The notes beneath the pieces were generated by a model that ran no database searches, had not been told where the DNA came from, and was given only the letters and a program-made list of their open reading frames with translations. Below, one piece after another: positions 1 to 9,020 of a stretch of 64,000 nt of DNA (position 1 is the first letter of the stretch; every line of letters begins with the position of its first letter). A program made the position numbers and the translations under genes. This DNA is from Pseudomonas sp. RC10. GTDB lineage: Bacteria; Pseudomonadota; Gammaproteobacteria; Pseudomonadales; Pseudomonadaceae. The DNA is taken from contig NZ_CP151650.1 in NCBI RefSeq assembly GCF_038397775.1, positions 2,790,001 through 2,854,000 of the forward strand, read 5' to 3'.

Positions 1-1
1 T

Positions 2-46
2 CGCGAGCAATACCTGAAAAACCCCGGCCCGCTGGTTCAGCCCTAA
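2..46 (+). CDS. 3' end of an upstream gene (partial)
   Basis: An open frame runs in from the window edge and stops at TAA (44-46), giving the C-terminal residues REQYLKNPGPLVQP. It ends 12 bases before the cytochrome c start, and the SD-like AAGGAGAG begins at its stop codon, so the two genes are probably co-transcribed. Membrane-tethered triheme cytochromes of this type usually follow a dehydrogenase catalytic subunit (molybdopterin or GMC flavoprotein). That is context only; the fragment is too short to identify. Confidence 0.6.
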   Translation, partial: REQYLKNPGPLVQP

Positions 47-58
47 GGAGAGACGACC

Positions 59-1420
59 ATGAAAAAGCTTCTCTCAAGCCTGTTCGTCATTGCTGTGGTC
101 GCGTTGGGTGTGGTGCTGGGCGTTGCCTTCTGGCCAACGTCTACCCCAAAACTGGCCGCCGATACGTCCACCGATCAAGCCGCGCTGATCGAGAAAGGCC
201 GCTACCTGGCCGATGCCGGTGATTGCACGGCGTGCCACACGGCCAAAGGCGGCAAGCCATTCGCCGGCGGCCTGCCGATTGCGTCACCGATCGGTACGCT
301 GTACAGCAGCAACATCACCCCCGACAAAGCCTCCGGCATTGGCAGTTACACGCTGGACGACTTCGACCGCGCGCTGCGCCATGGCATCGCCGCCAATGGC
401 AACAGCCTGTACCCGGCCATGCCGTATCCGGCTTACGCGCGAACCAGCGATGACGACGTGCGGGCGCTGTACGCGTACTTCATGCACGGTGTCGCGCCGG
501 TCTATGCAGAAAACCGCGCCAACGACGTGCCCTGGCCGTTGTCGATGCGCTGGCCGCTGGCGGTGTGGCGCAAGGTCTTCGCACCCGCCCCGCAAGACGT
601 GGCGTTCAACCCGGCGCGGTATCAGGATCCGCAAGTGGCGCGCGGCGCCTATCTGGTGCAAGGGCTGGGGCATTGCGGCAGTTGCCACACGCCACGGGCG
701 CTGACCCTGCAGGAGAAGGCGCTGGATGAATCCGGCGACGCCTTCCTGTCGGGTGGGCCAGTGATTGATGGCTGGCTGGCCGTGAACCTGCGTGGCAATC
801 CTGCGGACGGTCTGGGTAATTGGAGCGCCGATGACATCGTGGCCACCCTGCGCAGCGCGCGCAGCGAGACCCACGCGGTACTCGGCGGGGCGATGGGCGA
901 CGTGGTGGTGCACAGCACTCAGCACCTCAACGACCAAGACCTGAAGGCTGTGGCCGCCTACCTGAAAACCCTGCCGGGGAGTGCTCGTCAGGTGTCCACG
1001 TTCGAGGCCGACCCGTCCACTGCCAAGGCCCTGCAAGCGGGGCAAGAGGGCAGTCGTGGTGCCGAGCTGTACGTCGACAACTGCGCAGCTTGCCACCGCA
1101 CCGACGGCCAGGGTTATCAGCGGGTGTTCCCGAAAATCGCCGGCAACTCGTCGGTGCTCTCGGAAGACCCTGTGTCGATGATCCGCCTGGTGCTAGCGGG
1201 CAGCAAACTGCCAGCCACCGCCACTGCGCCTTCGGAACTGGGTATGCCCGGTTTTGCCTGGAGGATGTCGGATGAGGAAGTGGCGCAGCTGCTGACCTTC
1301 ATCCGCGGCAGCTGGGGTAACCACGCGCCTGTCGTCAACGCAGGGCAGGTGGCGCAGCTGCGGGCGACCTTGCCCGAGACGTCGCCGGCGGTGGACCGTA
1401 CGGACATAGCCAAGCCGTAA
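59..1420 (+). CDS. Triheme cytochrome c subunit of a periplasmic dehydrogenase
   Basis: The 453-residue protein has an N-terminal hydrophobic segment (about residues 4-25) that acts as signal or anchor, followed by three c-type heme motifs: CTACH (C56, C59, H60), CGSCH (C206, C209, H210) and CAACH (C342, C345, H346). Three heme domains in about 450 residues is the layout of the cytochrome subunit of membrane-bound alcohol, gluconate and molybdopterin aldehyde dehydrogenases, which passes electrons to ubiquinone or a terminal oxidase. A good SD (AAGGAGAG) precedes ATG 59. The catalytic partner should be the gene cut by the window edge, so the substrate cannot be named. Confidence 0.88.
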   Translation: MKKLLSSLFVIAVVALGVVLGVAFWPTSTPKLAADTSTDQAALIEKGRYLADAGDCTACHTAKGGKPFAGGLPIASPIGTLYSSNITPDKASGIGSYTLDDFDRALRHGIAANGNSLYPAMPYPAYARTSDDDVRALYAYFMHGVAPVYAENRANDVPWPLSMRWPLAVWRKVFAPAPQDVAFNPARYQDPQVARGAYLVQGLGHCGSCHTPRALTLQEKALDESGDAFLSGGPVIDGWLAVNLRGNPADGLGNWSADDIVATLRSARSETHAVLGGAMGDVVVHSTQHLNDQDLKAVAAYLKTLPGSARQVSTFEADPSTAKALQAGQEGSRGAELYVDNCAACHRTDGQGYQRVFPKIAGNSSVLSEDPVSMIRLVLAGSKLPATATAPSELGMPGFAWRMSDEEVAQLLTFIRGSWGNHAPVVNAGQVAQLRATLPETSPAVDRTDIAKP

Positions 1421-1524
1421 CCACGTGAAGCGATCATCCGGACGCTGCAACGGTGTCTGGACGGTCGCATCGCGAATACATTAGCTCTCACAGGTTTGCG
1501 CGCGATTTCGCCATGCGATCTACC

Positions 1525-1552
1525 CTGTGGGAGCGAATTCATTCGCAAACGG
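1525..1552. repeat. Single REP half-site
   Basis: CTGTGGGAGCGAATTCATTCGC matches one arm of the GAATTCATTCGC class of REP doublets seen complete at 20535, 24382 and 24557. Here no inverted partner is present nearby, so this is an orphan half. It lies in the 171-base gap between the convergent cytochrome c and SDR genes. Confidence 0.6.
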
Positions 1553-1591
1553 TTTTTCAGGCGAAATCAATGGCACGGACGAGCCATGGCA

Positions 1592-2425
1592 TCAGATATC
1601 CGTCGACTTGGTCACCGCTTCCCACGCCGTGATCTCAGCCTGCAGCTGTTCCAACTTGTCCCGCACCAGCTTCAACGCATCGCTGCCCAGCAACAAATGC
1701 GCGGGCGGGGCGTCGCTGGCGATCAGCGTCAGGATCGCGTTCGCGGCCTTGACCGGATCACCCGGTTGCTTGCCGCTGCGCTCTTCCCGGGCCTTGCGGA
1801 TCGGGTTGAAAGACTCATCGTAATCGGCGATCTGCCGGGGCGAGCGCTGCATCGAGCGACCGGCCCAGTCGGTGCGGAAACCGCCCGGTGCGACGGCGGT
1901 CACGAATACGTTGAAGGGCTTCAATTCCTTGCCCAGCGTCTCGGAAATGCCTTCCAGCGCGAACTTGCTGCCGTGGTAGAACGAGATCCCCGGCATGGTG
2001 ATGAAGCCGCCCATGGACGTGATGTTGATGATGTGCCCGCTGCGGCGCTGGCGGAACAGCGGGACGAAGGCTTTGGTGATCGCCACGGCGCCGAACACGT
2101 TGACGTCGAACTGGTGACGCATTTCCTCCAGCGTCGACTCCTCGAACACGCCTTCGTGGCCGTAGCCTGCGTTGTTGACCAGCACGTCCACCGGGCCAAA
2201 GGCCTTGTCGACATCGTTGACCACACTGTCGATGGCGGCGAATTCAGTCACGTCCAGCAGCACGCCGTGGGCGCGGCCAGGGGCCTGGGCTTCGAAGTTT
2301 TCGATGGCGTCCTGATTGCGCAGCGTGCCGATGACCTTGTGTCCCGCCGCCAGTGCCTGAGCGGCCAGTGCCTTGCCGAAACCTGTGCTGACGCCGGTGA
2401 TGAACAGGGTTTTTGTCGAACTCAT
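1592..2425 (-). CDS. Short-chain dehydrogenase/reductase (classical SDR)
   Basis: A 277-residue classical SDR oxidoreductase using NAD(P)(H). The N-terminal Rossmann motif reads TGVSTGFGKAL (the TGxxxGxG pattern), NNAGYGHEG is the NNAG motif, and the catalytic Ser-Tyr-Lys set is visible as ITSMGG followed by FYHGSKFALEG. I place the start at ATG 2425 (MSSTKTLF), because GAGAGGG lies upstream and the open frame beyond it shows no conserved sequence. The substrate cannot be read from the sequence; proteins of this look are usually annotated as oxidoreductases acting on small carbonyls. It stands alone, with REP-like sequence on both sides. Confidence 0.85.
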   Translation of the reverse strand: MSSTKTLFITGVSTGFGKALAAQALAAGHKVIGTLRNQDAIENFEAQAPGRAHGVLLDVTEFAAIDSVVNDVDKAFGPVDVLVNNAGYGHEGVFEESTLEEMRHQFDVNVFGAVAITKAFVPLFRQRRSGHIINITSMGGFITMPGISFYHGSKFALEGISETLGKELKPFNVFVTAVAPGGFRTDWAGRSMQRSPRQIADYDESFNPIRKAREERSGKQPGDPVKAANAILTLIASDAPPAHLLLGSDALKLVRDKLEQLQAEITAWEAVTKSTDI

Positions 2426-2559
2426 AGCGTTTCCCTCTCGAAGCGTGTTGCGGTTACTGAAAGTCCCCATGGTAGGAACAGCAGACCGAAACCCGCTCAC
2501 CCAGTTCTACGCGATGATTGCCTGATTCTGCCGTGGCTATCGACAACGCCACACGCCCT

Positions 2560-2663
2560 CTGTGGGAGCGAATTTAGTCGCGAATGGATTCAGGCGGTGG
2601 AGACGGGTGGCGTGAACCGGCCCTTCCTCGGATTGCCGCCCAACATGAAGTCGCTCCCACAGG
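2560..2663. repeat. Degenerate REP doublet
   Basis: TGTGGGAGCGAATTTAGTCGCGA at the left end and GAAGTCGCTCCCACAG at the right end face each other across about 65 bases. The arms are shorter and less alike than in the other doublets of the window, so this is a decayed or chimeric copy. It fills most of the gap between the SDR and MFS genes. Confidence 0.55.
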
Positions 2664-2689
2664 TTCTGTGCCGGTTGCCTGATCGGGGC

Positions 2690-4096
2690 TCAGACCCGAG
2701 GATTCGCCGTGTTTTTAGTCACCAACCGCAACCCGCTGGCAATACTGCCCACCGCCGCGAACCCCGCACCAATGCTCAACGCCAGCACCGGCCCGTGGGC
2801 GTTGGAAATGCCGAAACTCAACGCCACCAACGCCGCGCCGGTGGCTTGCCCGATCAAACGGGCGGTGGCGATGGTGCCGCTGGCACCGCTGGAGCGTTCC
2901 TTCGGCGCGCTGGTCATCAGGGCTTTCTGGTTCGGCGCCTGGAAGAACCCGAAACCGATGCCGCACAGAATCATCCGCACGATGATCGAGATCACGCTGG
3001 CGTCGGCCGGCATGGTCGCCAGGGAAATCATGCCGACGCAGAGCATCGCCAGCCCGATCCCGCCCAACAGCCCCGGCGGATAACGGTCCGACATACGCCC
3101 GGCAAACGGCGCGATCATCGCCACCACCACCGACCACGGCGTCATCAGAAACCCGGTCTGCACCGGGTCGCGGCCCAGCGTGGTTTCAAAAAAGAACGGC
3201 AGCGACACGAACGCCAGGCCTTGGGTTGCGAACGAACAGAAGGCTGTCAGCGCCGAGAGGGCGAACATCGGGCGTTTCAACAGATCCAGCGGAAACATCG
3301 GCGCCGGATGCCCGGCCTCGCGCTTGAGCATCGCCGCGCCGCCCACCAGAAAGATCGCCAGCGCAATCAACACGCTGCTCATCGACCCCAATTGCGCTGC
3401 CTGGCTCAAGGCGAAAATCAGGGCGCCGAAGGTGATGACGTTGAGGATTGCAGTCACGCGGTCGAAGGTCAGGCTGCCGGGTTTGGTCACCGGCAACGAA
3501 TTCCAGGCGAACACCAGCGCGAAAATACCGATAGGCAAGTTGATCGCGAACAGCCACGGCCAATGGGCCACCGACAACACCAGCGAGGCGATGGTCGGGC
3601 CGATGGAGAACGACGTGCCGACCACCAGCGCGTTCATCCCCAGCCCGCGCCCGAGGCGTTCGGCGGGGAAGATCGAGCTGATCAGCCCGGCGTTGACGCT
3701 CATGATCGCGCTGGCGCCGATGCCTTGCAGCACGCGGGCGACGGTCAGGGTCGGCAACGACCAGGAAAAGGTGCACAACGCCGACGACACCACGAACAGA
3801 ATCAGGCCGCCGAGGTACACCTTGCGCTGACCCAGCACTCCGCCCAACGCCGCGAAGGGCAGCAGCGTTGCCACCGCCGCCAATTGGTAGGCGTTGATGA
3901 TCCACACCGACGCGGCGGGGGAAGCGTTGAGGTCGGCGGCAATGGCCGGCAGGGCGGTGTTGGCGATGGCCGTATCGAGGGTGGCGAGGGCGATGGACAG
4001 CAGAATCGCCACCATGCCGCGAAATTCTCGAGACGTGAGTTTATCGCTGACGCGCGGCGGATTTTGAGGGGCGGGCTGAGGGACAGGTTGGACCAT
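2690..4096 (-). CDS. MFS transporter, DHA2-type drug exporter
   Basis: A 468-residue, highly hydrophobic protein with the pattern of 14-helix drug:H+ antiporters (EmrB/QacA group). Visible motifs are LDTAIANTALPAIAADL in the first helix (the family's LDxTIVNVALP signature) and the antiporter motif C-like MNALVVGTSFSIGP in helix 5. It probably exports hydrophobic compounds across the inner membrane. ATG 4096 (MVQPVPQ) is chosen over the upstream codon at 4129 because GGAG lies 11 bases before it and the extra residues look like non-coding sequence. No membrane-fusion or outer-membrane partner lies beside it. The substrate is unknown. Confidence 0.85.
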   Translation of the reverse strand: MVQPVPQPAPQNPPRVSDKLTSREFRGMVAILLSIALATLDTAIANTALPAIAADLNASPAASVWIINAYQLAAVATLLPFAALGGVLGQRKVYLGGLILFVVSSALCTFSWSLPTLTVARVLQGIGASAIMSVNAGLISSIFPAERLGRGLGMNALVVGTSFSIGPTIASLVLSVAHWPWLFAINLPIGIFALVFAWNSLPVTKPGSLTFDRVTAILNVITFGALIFALSQAAQLGSMSSVLIALAIFLVGGAAMLKREAGHPAPMFPLDLLKRPMFALSALTAFCSFATQGLAFVSLPFFFETTLGRDPVQTGFLMTPWSVVVAMIAPFAGRMSDRYPPGLLGGIGLAMLCVGMISLATMPADASVISIIVRMILCGIGFGFFQAPNQKALMTSAPKERSSGASGTIATARLIGQATGAALVALSFGISNAHGPVLALSIGAGFAAVGSIASGLRLVTKNTANPRV

Positions 4097-4268
4097 TATC
4101 GACAACGCTCCGGGAAAAAGTGCAAGCAAGGCTGCATACGCAACCAGAAGCGTGATGGTGCCGGTTTGTTAGGGGGCTATGCAATGGACAGAGCGCAGGA
4201 ATTGAAGCGGATTATTGGATGATTCAAAGGAGGGGGTAAGCGATCTCCTACGCGGGATCACGATCACC

Positions 4269-4358
4269 TGTAGGAGCCGGCTTGCTGGCGAAGGCGGTGG
4301 GTCAGACACGAGCAGGGTGCCTGATACACCGTCTTCGCCAGCAAGCCGGCTCCTACAA
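4269..4358. repeat. REP doublet, GCCGGCTTGCTGGCGAA class
   Basis: Left arm TGTAGGAGCCGGCTTGCTGG and right arm CCAGCAAGCCGGCTCCTACA form an inverted pair of about 90 bp. The class matters because the IS110 element at 21.5 kb interrupts another copy, and this intact copy shows what the uninterrupted right arm looks like. Confidence 0.9.
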
Positions 4359-4374
4359 CGATTTGTGGTGTGGA

Positions 4375-4656
4375 TTAACCCCCGGGCGTATCGATGTCCC
4401 GATCCGTCTCACCCGTTTGCGACTCGTCCTTGGTCTTGTCCGGCGACTCGTGCTCTTCCGGCTCGAAGTCCGGGGTGAAGCTGTTCTCGCCTGAACGGTT
4501 GCCGTTGTTCTCCTGGCTTTGCGCGCCGTTGTTGCTCTGGCTTTGCGACCCTCCCGACGCCGGTGGCTTGTCCTGACCCATGTGATTGTCAGGGGTGTCC
4601 GGGTCGATGGCCGGGTCGTTGCGGTCGTTGGTTTGACGCGTGTCTTGGGTAGCCAT
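4375..4656 (-). CDS. Small acidic, probably disordered protein of unknown function
   Basis: A 93-residue protein starting MATQDTRQTNDRND, with GAGG seven to eight bases before ATG 4656. It has no hydrophobic segment and is dominated by D, E, N, Q, S, G and P, including a middle stretch of Q/N/S repeats (SQSQSNNGAQSQENNGN) and an acidic tail (EPEEHESPDKTKDESQ). This composition predicts a soluble, intrinsically disordered protein. I recognise no family. It is monocistronic, with a REP doublet beyond its stop and the GntR gene upstream in the same direction. Confidence 0.65.
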   Translation of the reverse strand: MATQDTRQTNDRNDPAIDPDTPDNHMGQDKPPASGGSQSQSNNGAQSQENNGNRSGENSFTPDFEPEEHESPDKTKDESQTGETDRDIDTPGG

Positions 4657-4746
4657 ATGCACCTCTTCTTGATACCGGATTCTCCGGGGCTTACCGATAT
4701 CGAGGGCATTGCGAGGCTGGCGTTCGATGAATCTGCCGAGCGGTTG

Positions 4747-5487
4747 TCAGCTGTCGCGGTAAGCGCCAGTCACGGGCAGGCGGCTGCCGAGGCGATAGCG
4801 GGATGAGGGGTGAGCGAGGCGCACGTAGGTGACGACGCGGCCGTTGTTCCAGGTGCGGCGGATCAACACCAGACAGGGTTCGTCGGCCTCGATTTGCAGG
4901 TGCTTGAGCTCGTCGGGAGAGGGGTGGCTGGCCTCGACGATGTGCTCCATTTCGTCCGGCTGGATGATTTTCAGCAGGTAGCGCGCCGACTGCAAGGTGT
5001 CGCCGAACGGCTGTTGCAGGAACTCCGGTGCGCTCTGCGGATTGACGTAGCGGTCTTCCAGCTGGACCGCCACGTCGTCTTCATAGTGCACGCACAGCAG
5101 ATGAAACACCGACGCGCCGGTGGGCAACGACAGCGCTGACGCAATAGGCATCGACGCCGATTCCCGCGCCAGGTGCAGCACGTGGCAACGATAGCGGTGG
5201 CCCCGGGCGAGGATTTCGTCGGCGATGTTGGTGATGTGCAGCAGGTTTGACTGCGGTTTGCTCTCGGCGACGAACGTACCGACCCCGGAGATTCGCAGCA
5301 GACGGCCTTCTTCGGTCAGCTCGCGCAGCGCCCGGTTGACCGTCATGCGCGACATGCCCAGCTCCAGCACCAGCCGGTTCTCCGACGGGATCAGGTCGCC
5401 CGGTTTCCATTCCCCGGACACCAGCTTGCCCTGCACGAAATCCTTGGCCTGGCGATACAGGGCCTGGGGTGCGGGTTTGTCCATCAT
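4747..5487 (-). CDS. GntR-family (HutC subfamily) transcriptional regulator
   Basis: 246 residues: an N-terminal winged helix (about residues 8-75) with PSENRLVLELGMSR and the recognition helix MTVNRALRELTEEG, then a UTRA effector-binding domain (about 95-240). It closely resembles the histidine-utilisation repressor HutC, but no hut genes are near. Instead it is the last gene behind a polar amino-acid type ABC importer. HutC-subfamily regulators bind GTxTAxAC palindromes, and three such sites lie at promoters of this cluster (8999, 11609, 11905). I infer that it is the local repressor and that its ligand is the transported compound or a catabolite. A REP doublet separates it from the ATPase gene. 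Confidence 0.88.
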   Translation of the reverse strand: MMDKPAPQALYRQAKDFVQGKLVSGEWKPGDLIPSENRLVLELGMSRMTVNRALRELTEEGRLLRISGVGTFVAESKPQSNLLHITNIADEILARGHRYRCHVLHLARESASMPIASALSLPTGASVFHLLCVHYEDDVAVQLEDRYVNPQSAPEFLQQPFGDTLQSARYLLKIIQPDEMEHIVEASHPSPDELKHLQIEADEPCLVLIRRTWNNGRVVTYVRLAHPSSRYRLGSRLPVTGAYRDS

Positions 5488-5501
5488 TGACCTCCCAGGA
5501 C

Positions 5502-5590
5502 CTGTAGGAGTGAGCTTGCTCGCGATGAAGATTTACCTGTCAACGCATGCGTCTCACACACCTCTATCGCGAGCAAGCTCATTCCTACAG
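5502..5590. repeat. REP doublet, GTGAGCTTGCTCGCGAT class
   Basis: Left arm CTGTAGGAGTGAGCTTGCTC faces right arm GAGCAAGCTCATTCCTACAG. It sits between the ABC ATPase and the GntR gene, where it could stabilise or attenuate the operon transcript. Confidence 0.9.
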
Positions 5591-5617
5591 GATTCGCGTG
5601 TATTCAGATCGACCCGT

Positions 5618-6442
5618 CTACGATTTTCCGTCCTGCCAAAACGCGTTGCGGTCCAGATAATTCTGCAAAAACTGCTGCAACCTCGGCTGTTCGGCGTTGT
5701 GGAAGATCTGCTGCGGTGTACCCCGAGCGACCACTTCGCCTTGATCGAGGAAGATCACCGAATCCGCCACCTGCGCGGCAAAGCCCATTTCGTGGGTCAC
5801 CACGACCATGGTCATGCCTTCTTTGGCGAGGGTCTTCATCACCTGCAGCACTTCGCCCACCAGTTCCGGGTCCAGCGCCGAGGTCGGCTCATCGAACAGC
5901 ATGATGTGCGGCTCCATCGCCAGCGCCCGGGCAATCGCCACGCGCTGCTGCTGACCGCCCGACAACTGCGCCGGGTAGGCCGTGGCCTTGTGCGCCAGCC
6001 CGACCTTATCCAGCATCGCCATGCCGCGTTTGTTCGCTTCATCGGCGGACAATTTACGCACCCGGCGCAGGGCCTCGCAGACGTTGCCGATGGCGGTCAT
6101 GTGCGGCCACAGGTTGAATTGCTGGAACACCATGCCGACGTTGCGGCGCACCTGATTGATCTGCGATTGCGGCGCGCGGCGACGGCCCTTGTCGGTGTCC
6201 TGCCAGCCGAGCAGCTGACCTTCGATGTGAATCGAGCCTTCGTCGTACTCCTCAAGGAACGCCATGCTGCGCAACAGCGTGCTCTTGCCGGAGCCGGACG
6301 GGCCGATCAGGCACACCACTTCCGAGCGCTGCACCTGCAAATCGATGCCCTTGAGCACACGCAGGGTGCCGAAGCTTTTGCCGACCTTGTTCAGCGTCAG
6401 AATGGTGGGCTGCTCGCCGGGTGGGCTTGCCGAAGTCTTCAT
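5618..6442 (-). CDS. Polar amino-acid type ABC transporter, ATP-binding protein
   Basis: 274 residues of the GlnQ/HisP ATPase family. Walker A is GPSGSGKST (about residues 47-55), followed by Q-loop QQFNLWPH, signature LSGGQQQR, Walker [13 protein letters not shown] and switch histidine THEMG. It powers import by the two permeases encoded just upstream. Two starts are possible. ATG 6442 has a good SD (AAGGTG) and gives the usual family length. ATG 6508 overlaps the permease stop as ATGA but has no SD and would add 22 residues. I prefer 6442. Confidence 0.92.
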   Translation of the reverse strand: MKTSASPPGEQPTILTLNKVGKSFGTLRVLKGIDLQVQRSEVVCLIGPSGSGKSTLLRSMAFLEEYDEGSIHIEGQLLGWQDTDKGRRRAPQSQINQVRRNVGMVFQQFNLWPHMTAIGNVCEALRRVRKLSADEANKRGMAMLDKVGLAHKATAYPAQLSGGQQQRVAIARALAMEPHIMLFDEPTSALDPELVGEVLQVMKTLAKEGMTMVVVTHEMGFAAQVADSVIFLDQGEVVARGTPQQIFHNAEQPRLQQFLQNYLDRNAFWQDGKS

Positions 6443-6504
6443 GCGTTCACCTTGTTTCTCGCGTGTATTGTCGGACACGGCGCCGCTGGGAATCAGGAGG
6501 CTGT

Positions 6505-7176
6505 TCATCGTGGTTGCTTGTTCATGAAGCGGCCGACACGGCTTTCCAGGAACATGCCCAGCCGCGAGCACAGTTCCACCAGAATCAGGTAGCCGATGCA
6601 CAGCATCAGCAGGGTTTCGACGAAAGCGAAGGTCTCCGAACCGATGCCGGTCAGGACCATCGTCAGCTCCGGAATGGTGATGATCGACAGTACGGCGGTC
6701 TCCTTGCACAGCACGGTGATCATGTTGATCAGCGCCGGAAGGATGATCACCAGCATCTGCGGCACCTGAATCCGCCAGATGCATTGCAGGCGGGTGATGC
6801 CCAGGCAATCCGCTGCTTCCAGTTGACCGCGGGCGACCGAATCGAAACCGGAGCGGAAGATTTCGGCGAAATACACGCTGCCGTACACGCCCAGACCGAG
6901 GATACCCGCCGGGATCGGATCGAGGCTCAGGCCGAACGACGGGCCGCCGTAATAAACGAGGAACAACTGCACCAGAAACGGCGTGCTGCGGATCAGTTCG
7001 ATGAACACCCGCAGCGGGGCGCGCACCAGGTTGTTGCCGAAGATTTGCGCGACGGCGATCAGCATGCCCAGCACGATGCCGAGCACCACGCCGCTGCTCC
7101 AGGTGCCGAGGGTGACCAGAAAGCCCGAACCAATGTCGTCCAGGTGATCGGTGATGATTTGCGGGTCGAAGATCAT
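6505..7176 (-). CDS. Polar amino-acid type ABC transporter, permease 2
   Basis: 223 residues from ATG 7176 ([11 protein letters not shown]), which overlaps the stop of the first permease as ATGA, so translation is probably coupled. Several hydrophobic helices are clear, and the EAA-like loop for ATPase contact is present around [19 protein letters not shown]. It belongs to the HisM/GlnP permease family and should form a heterodimer with the product of 7173-7832 in the inner membrane. Confidence 0.9.
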   Translation of the reverse strand: MIFDPQIITDHLDDIGSGFLVTLGTWSSGVVLGIVLGMLIAVAQIFGNNLVRAPLRVFIELIRSTPFLVQLFLVYYGGPSFGLSLDPIPAGILGLGVYGSVYFAEIFRSGFDSVARGQLEAADCLGITRLQCIWRIQVPQMLVIILPALINMITVLCKETAVLSIITIPELTMVLTGIGSETFAFVETLLMLCIGYLILVELCSRLGMFLESRVGRFMNKQPR

Positions 7177-7832
7177 GCGCCTTGCTCCTTCAACCGGCGT
7201 TCCAGCACGCCGCCAAAATACGCCAGCGGGATGTTGATCAGGCAATAGAAGCCCGCGAGCATTAGGTAATCCTGCACGAACATGTAGTCGCTGGCGGCGA
7301 GGTTTTGCGCGGTGCGGGTCAGGTCAGCCAGGCCAACCACCGACACCAGCGACGAGGCCTTGATCAGCAGGATCATTTCGTTGACCAGCGCGGGCAGGGT
7401 CAGGCGCACGGCCTGGGGCACGCGGATGCGCACCAGCATCTGGCTGGCGCTCAGGCCCAGCAGACCGGCGGCTTCCAGTTGGCCGCCCGGAATGGCCAGG
7501 AATCCACCCCGCAGAATTTCAGCGGTATAGGCGCCTGCCGCCAGCGACAGGCCGATCACGGCGGCCACGGTGGGCGAGACGTTGGGCAGGCCGACGCGGG
7601 GCAGGAAGTAATAAATGAACAGCAATTGCACCAGCAGCGGAATGCCGCGGAACACGAAAATATAGGCCCCGCCCAAACGACGGAACAGGGGAATCGGCGA
7701 CAGGCGCAACGCCCCGACGACCACGCCAATGACGAAGCCGATCGCCAGCGCGGCGATGGACACCTGCAACGTCACCCACAGGGCGCCGAGCAATAAAGGT
7801 GCGTTCTGTTGCAGCAAGGGCCAATCAAACAC
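7173..7832 (-). CDS. Polar amino-acid type ABC transporter, permease 1
   Basis: 219 residues beginning [15 protein letters not shown], with four to five predicted membrane helices and the conserved EAA loop [20 protein letters not shown]. HisM/HisQ family. It is followed by permease 2 with an ATGA overlap. Upstream, a REP doublet (7915-8005) separates it from the gene for the binding protein, an arrangement often seen where the binding protein is needed in excess over the permeases. Confidence 0.9.
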   Translation of the reverse strand: MFDWPLLQQNAPLLLGALWVTLQVSIAALAIGFVIGVVVGALRLSPIPLFRRLGGAYIFVFRGIPLLVQLLFIYYFLPRVGLPNVSPTVAAVIGLSLAAGAYTAEILRGGFLAIPGGQLEAAGLLGLSASQMLVRIRVPQAVRLTLPALVNEMILLIKASSLVSVVGLADLTRTAQNLAASDYMFVQDYLMLAGFYCLINIPLAYFGGVLERRLKEQGA

Positions 7833-7914
7833 GGTGTGACTCCAGCTGTGGATCGGTGCTTATGGAAAATCTCGGCAGTCAGATCGCGCTCAATCTTGAC
7901 CACTGCTAAAAACA

Positions 7915-8005
7915 CTGTAGGAGTGAGCTTGCTCGCGATAGCAGCGGGTAAAACACATCATCGGCTATAACCAAGCTCCGATCGCGAGCAAGCTCACTCC
8001 TACAG
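7915..8005. repeat. REP doublet, GTGAGCTTGCTCGCGAT class
   Basis: Left arm CTGTAGGAGTGAGCTTGCTC and right arm GAGCAAGCTCACTCCTACAG form an inverted pair. It lies inside the ABC operon between binding protein and permease genes, where it could act as a stabilising 3' hairpin for the upstream message. Confidence 0.9.
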
Positions 8006-8046
8006 AGAGGTGCGTCCTTCCCGCGAAAATGGAACGACGCCAAGGC

Positions 8047-8898
8047 TTACCAGGTCGGTTCGAAATCACCCTTCGGCACGTCCATCTCGGCGCCCAGCCA
8101 TTTTTTCTGCAGGGCAGCCAGGCGGCCGTCGTCGTGCATTTTGTTCACGGCGGCATCGAGCGCGGCGATCAGGCTGTCGGCATCGGCGTCCTTGCGGCCC
8201 AGGTAGGCGAAATAGGATTTCTTGCCGAACGGCGGCTGCACCACTTTGTACAGATTGGCTTTCTGGGCGGCGACGAACGAGATGTTCGGCAGCGAGTTGG
8301 CCACCGCGACAATACGCTTGGCGGCGAGGTCGGCGTAGGCCTGGTTGTTGTCGACGTATTCGCGAATGGTGACCTTCTCTGGCAGCGTCGCGGCGAAGGT
8401 TTTCAACTCTTCCAGTTGCGCCGAGCCTTTGCCTGCCCCGACGGTCTTGCCCGCGATGTCTTCAGGCTTCTTGATGCTGTCGTCCTTGGCGCCGACCATC
8501 AGCGCCACGGTCGCTTCGGCAATCGGCGAGACGAAGTGGTAGCGCTCTTTGCGCGCCTTGGTCACGATGATCGGACCGGCCACGACGTCGAATTTCTTCG
8601 CCTCCAGGCCCGGCAGCACGCTTGGCCATGGCAGGTCGAGGAACTTGATCTTGACCCCCAGTTCCTTGCCCAGCTCGGCGAACAGCTCGGCGTTCAGACC
8701 CTGCTGTTTGCCTGCTTCGAGAAAGTCGAACGGGGCGAACTGCATTTCCGTACCGACCACCAGCTCACCGGCTTTCTTCACATCGGCCAGTTGGTCGGCG
8801 TGGGCGGCCAGAGGCAACAGGGCGAGTGCCACTGCCATGCTCAGGTTTTTAACTGTCTTGCTGAACACGTGTGTACCGAAGCGGGAATCGAGTTGCAT
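8047..8898 (-). CDS. ABC transporter periplasmic substrate-binding protein (SBP_bac_3)
   Basis: 283 residues. A signal peptide ends at about LLPLAAHA/DQLAD, and the mature part has family-3 binding protein features (VVGTEMQFAPFDF near the N-terminus, GLNAELFAELGKELGV, and DVVAGPIIVT in the hinge region). Family 3 proteins bind polar amino acids and related carboxylates. ATG 8898 is chosen because GAGGAG lies eight bases upstream. It is the first gene of the importer operon, and a GTCTATAC operator-like palindrome (8999-9006) lies about 100 bases before it. The neighbouring enzymes suggest a 2-hydroxy or amino acid ligand; that is inference. Confidence 0.9.
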   Translation of the reverse strand: MQLDSRFGTHVFSKTVKNLSMAVALALLPLAAHADQLADVKKAGELVVGTEMQFAPFDFLEAGKQQGLNAELFAELGKELGVKIKFLDLPWPSVLPGLEAKKFDVVAGPIIVTKARKERYHFVSPIAEATVALMVGAKDDSIKKPEDIAGKTVGAGKGSAQLEELKTFAATLPEKVTIREYVDNNQAYADLAAKRIVAVANSLPNISFVAAQKANLYKVVQPPFGKKSYFAYLGRKDADADSLIAALDAAVNKMHDDGRLAALQKKWLGAEMDVPKGDFEPTW

Positions 8899-8998
8899 GG
8901 GGTCACTCCTCATTCATCAGATGCAGTGTGGTGTCGTCGTGATCGGGGTCAGGTGGAACGGTTGTGTGATGTGAATGTGCAGTTAGCGTGCCATACCG

Positions 8999-9006
8999 GT
9001 CTATAC
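8999..9006. promoter_or_regulatory. Candidate HutC-type operator before the ABC importer operon
   Basis: GTCTATAC fits the GTxTAxAC core bound by HutC-subfamily GntR regulators. It lies 101 bases upstream of the binding-protein start and just past the end of the FAD dehydrogenase gene. The flanks (CCG and AAC) are less symmetric than in the two sites at 11.6 and 11.9 kb. Confidence 0.6.
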
Positions 9007-9020
9007 AACCCGCACAGCGT

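Noticed and set aside
1496..4222. A 908-codon open frame on the + strand antisense to the SDR and MFS genes
   Set aside because: It lies opposite two clearly recognisable genes, is rich in Arg, His, Gln and Gly as expected from antisense of high-GC coding DNA, and has no domain or SD.
4747..8898. A histidine utilisation (hut) operon
   Set aside because: The regulator resembles HutC, but hutU, hutH, hutI and hutG are absent and the neighbouring enzymes act on hydroxyacids.
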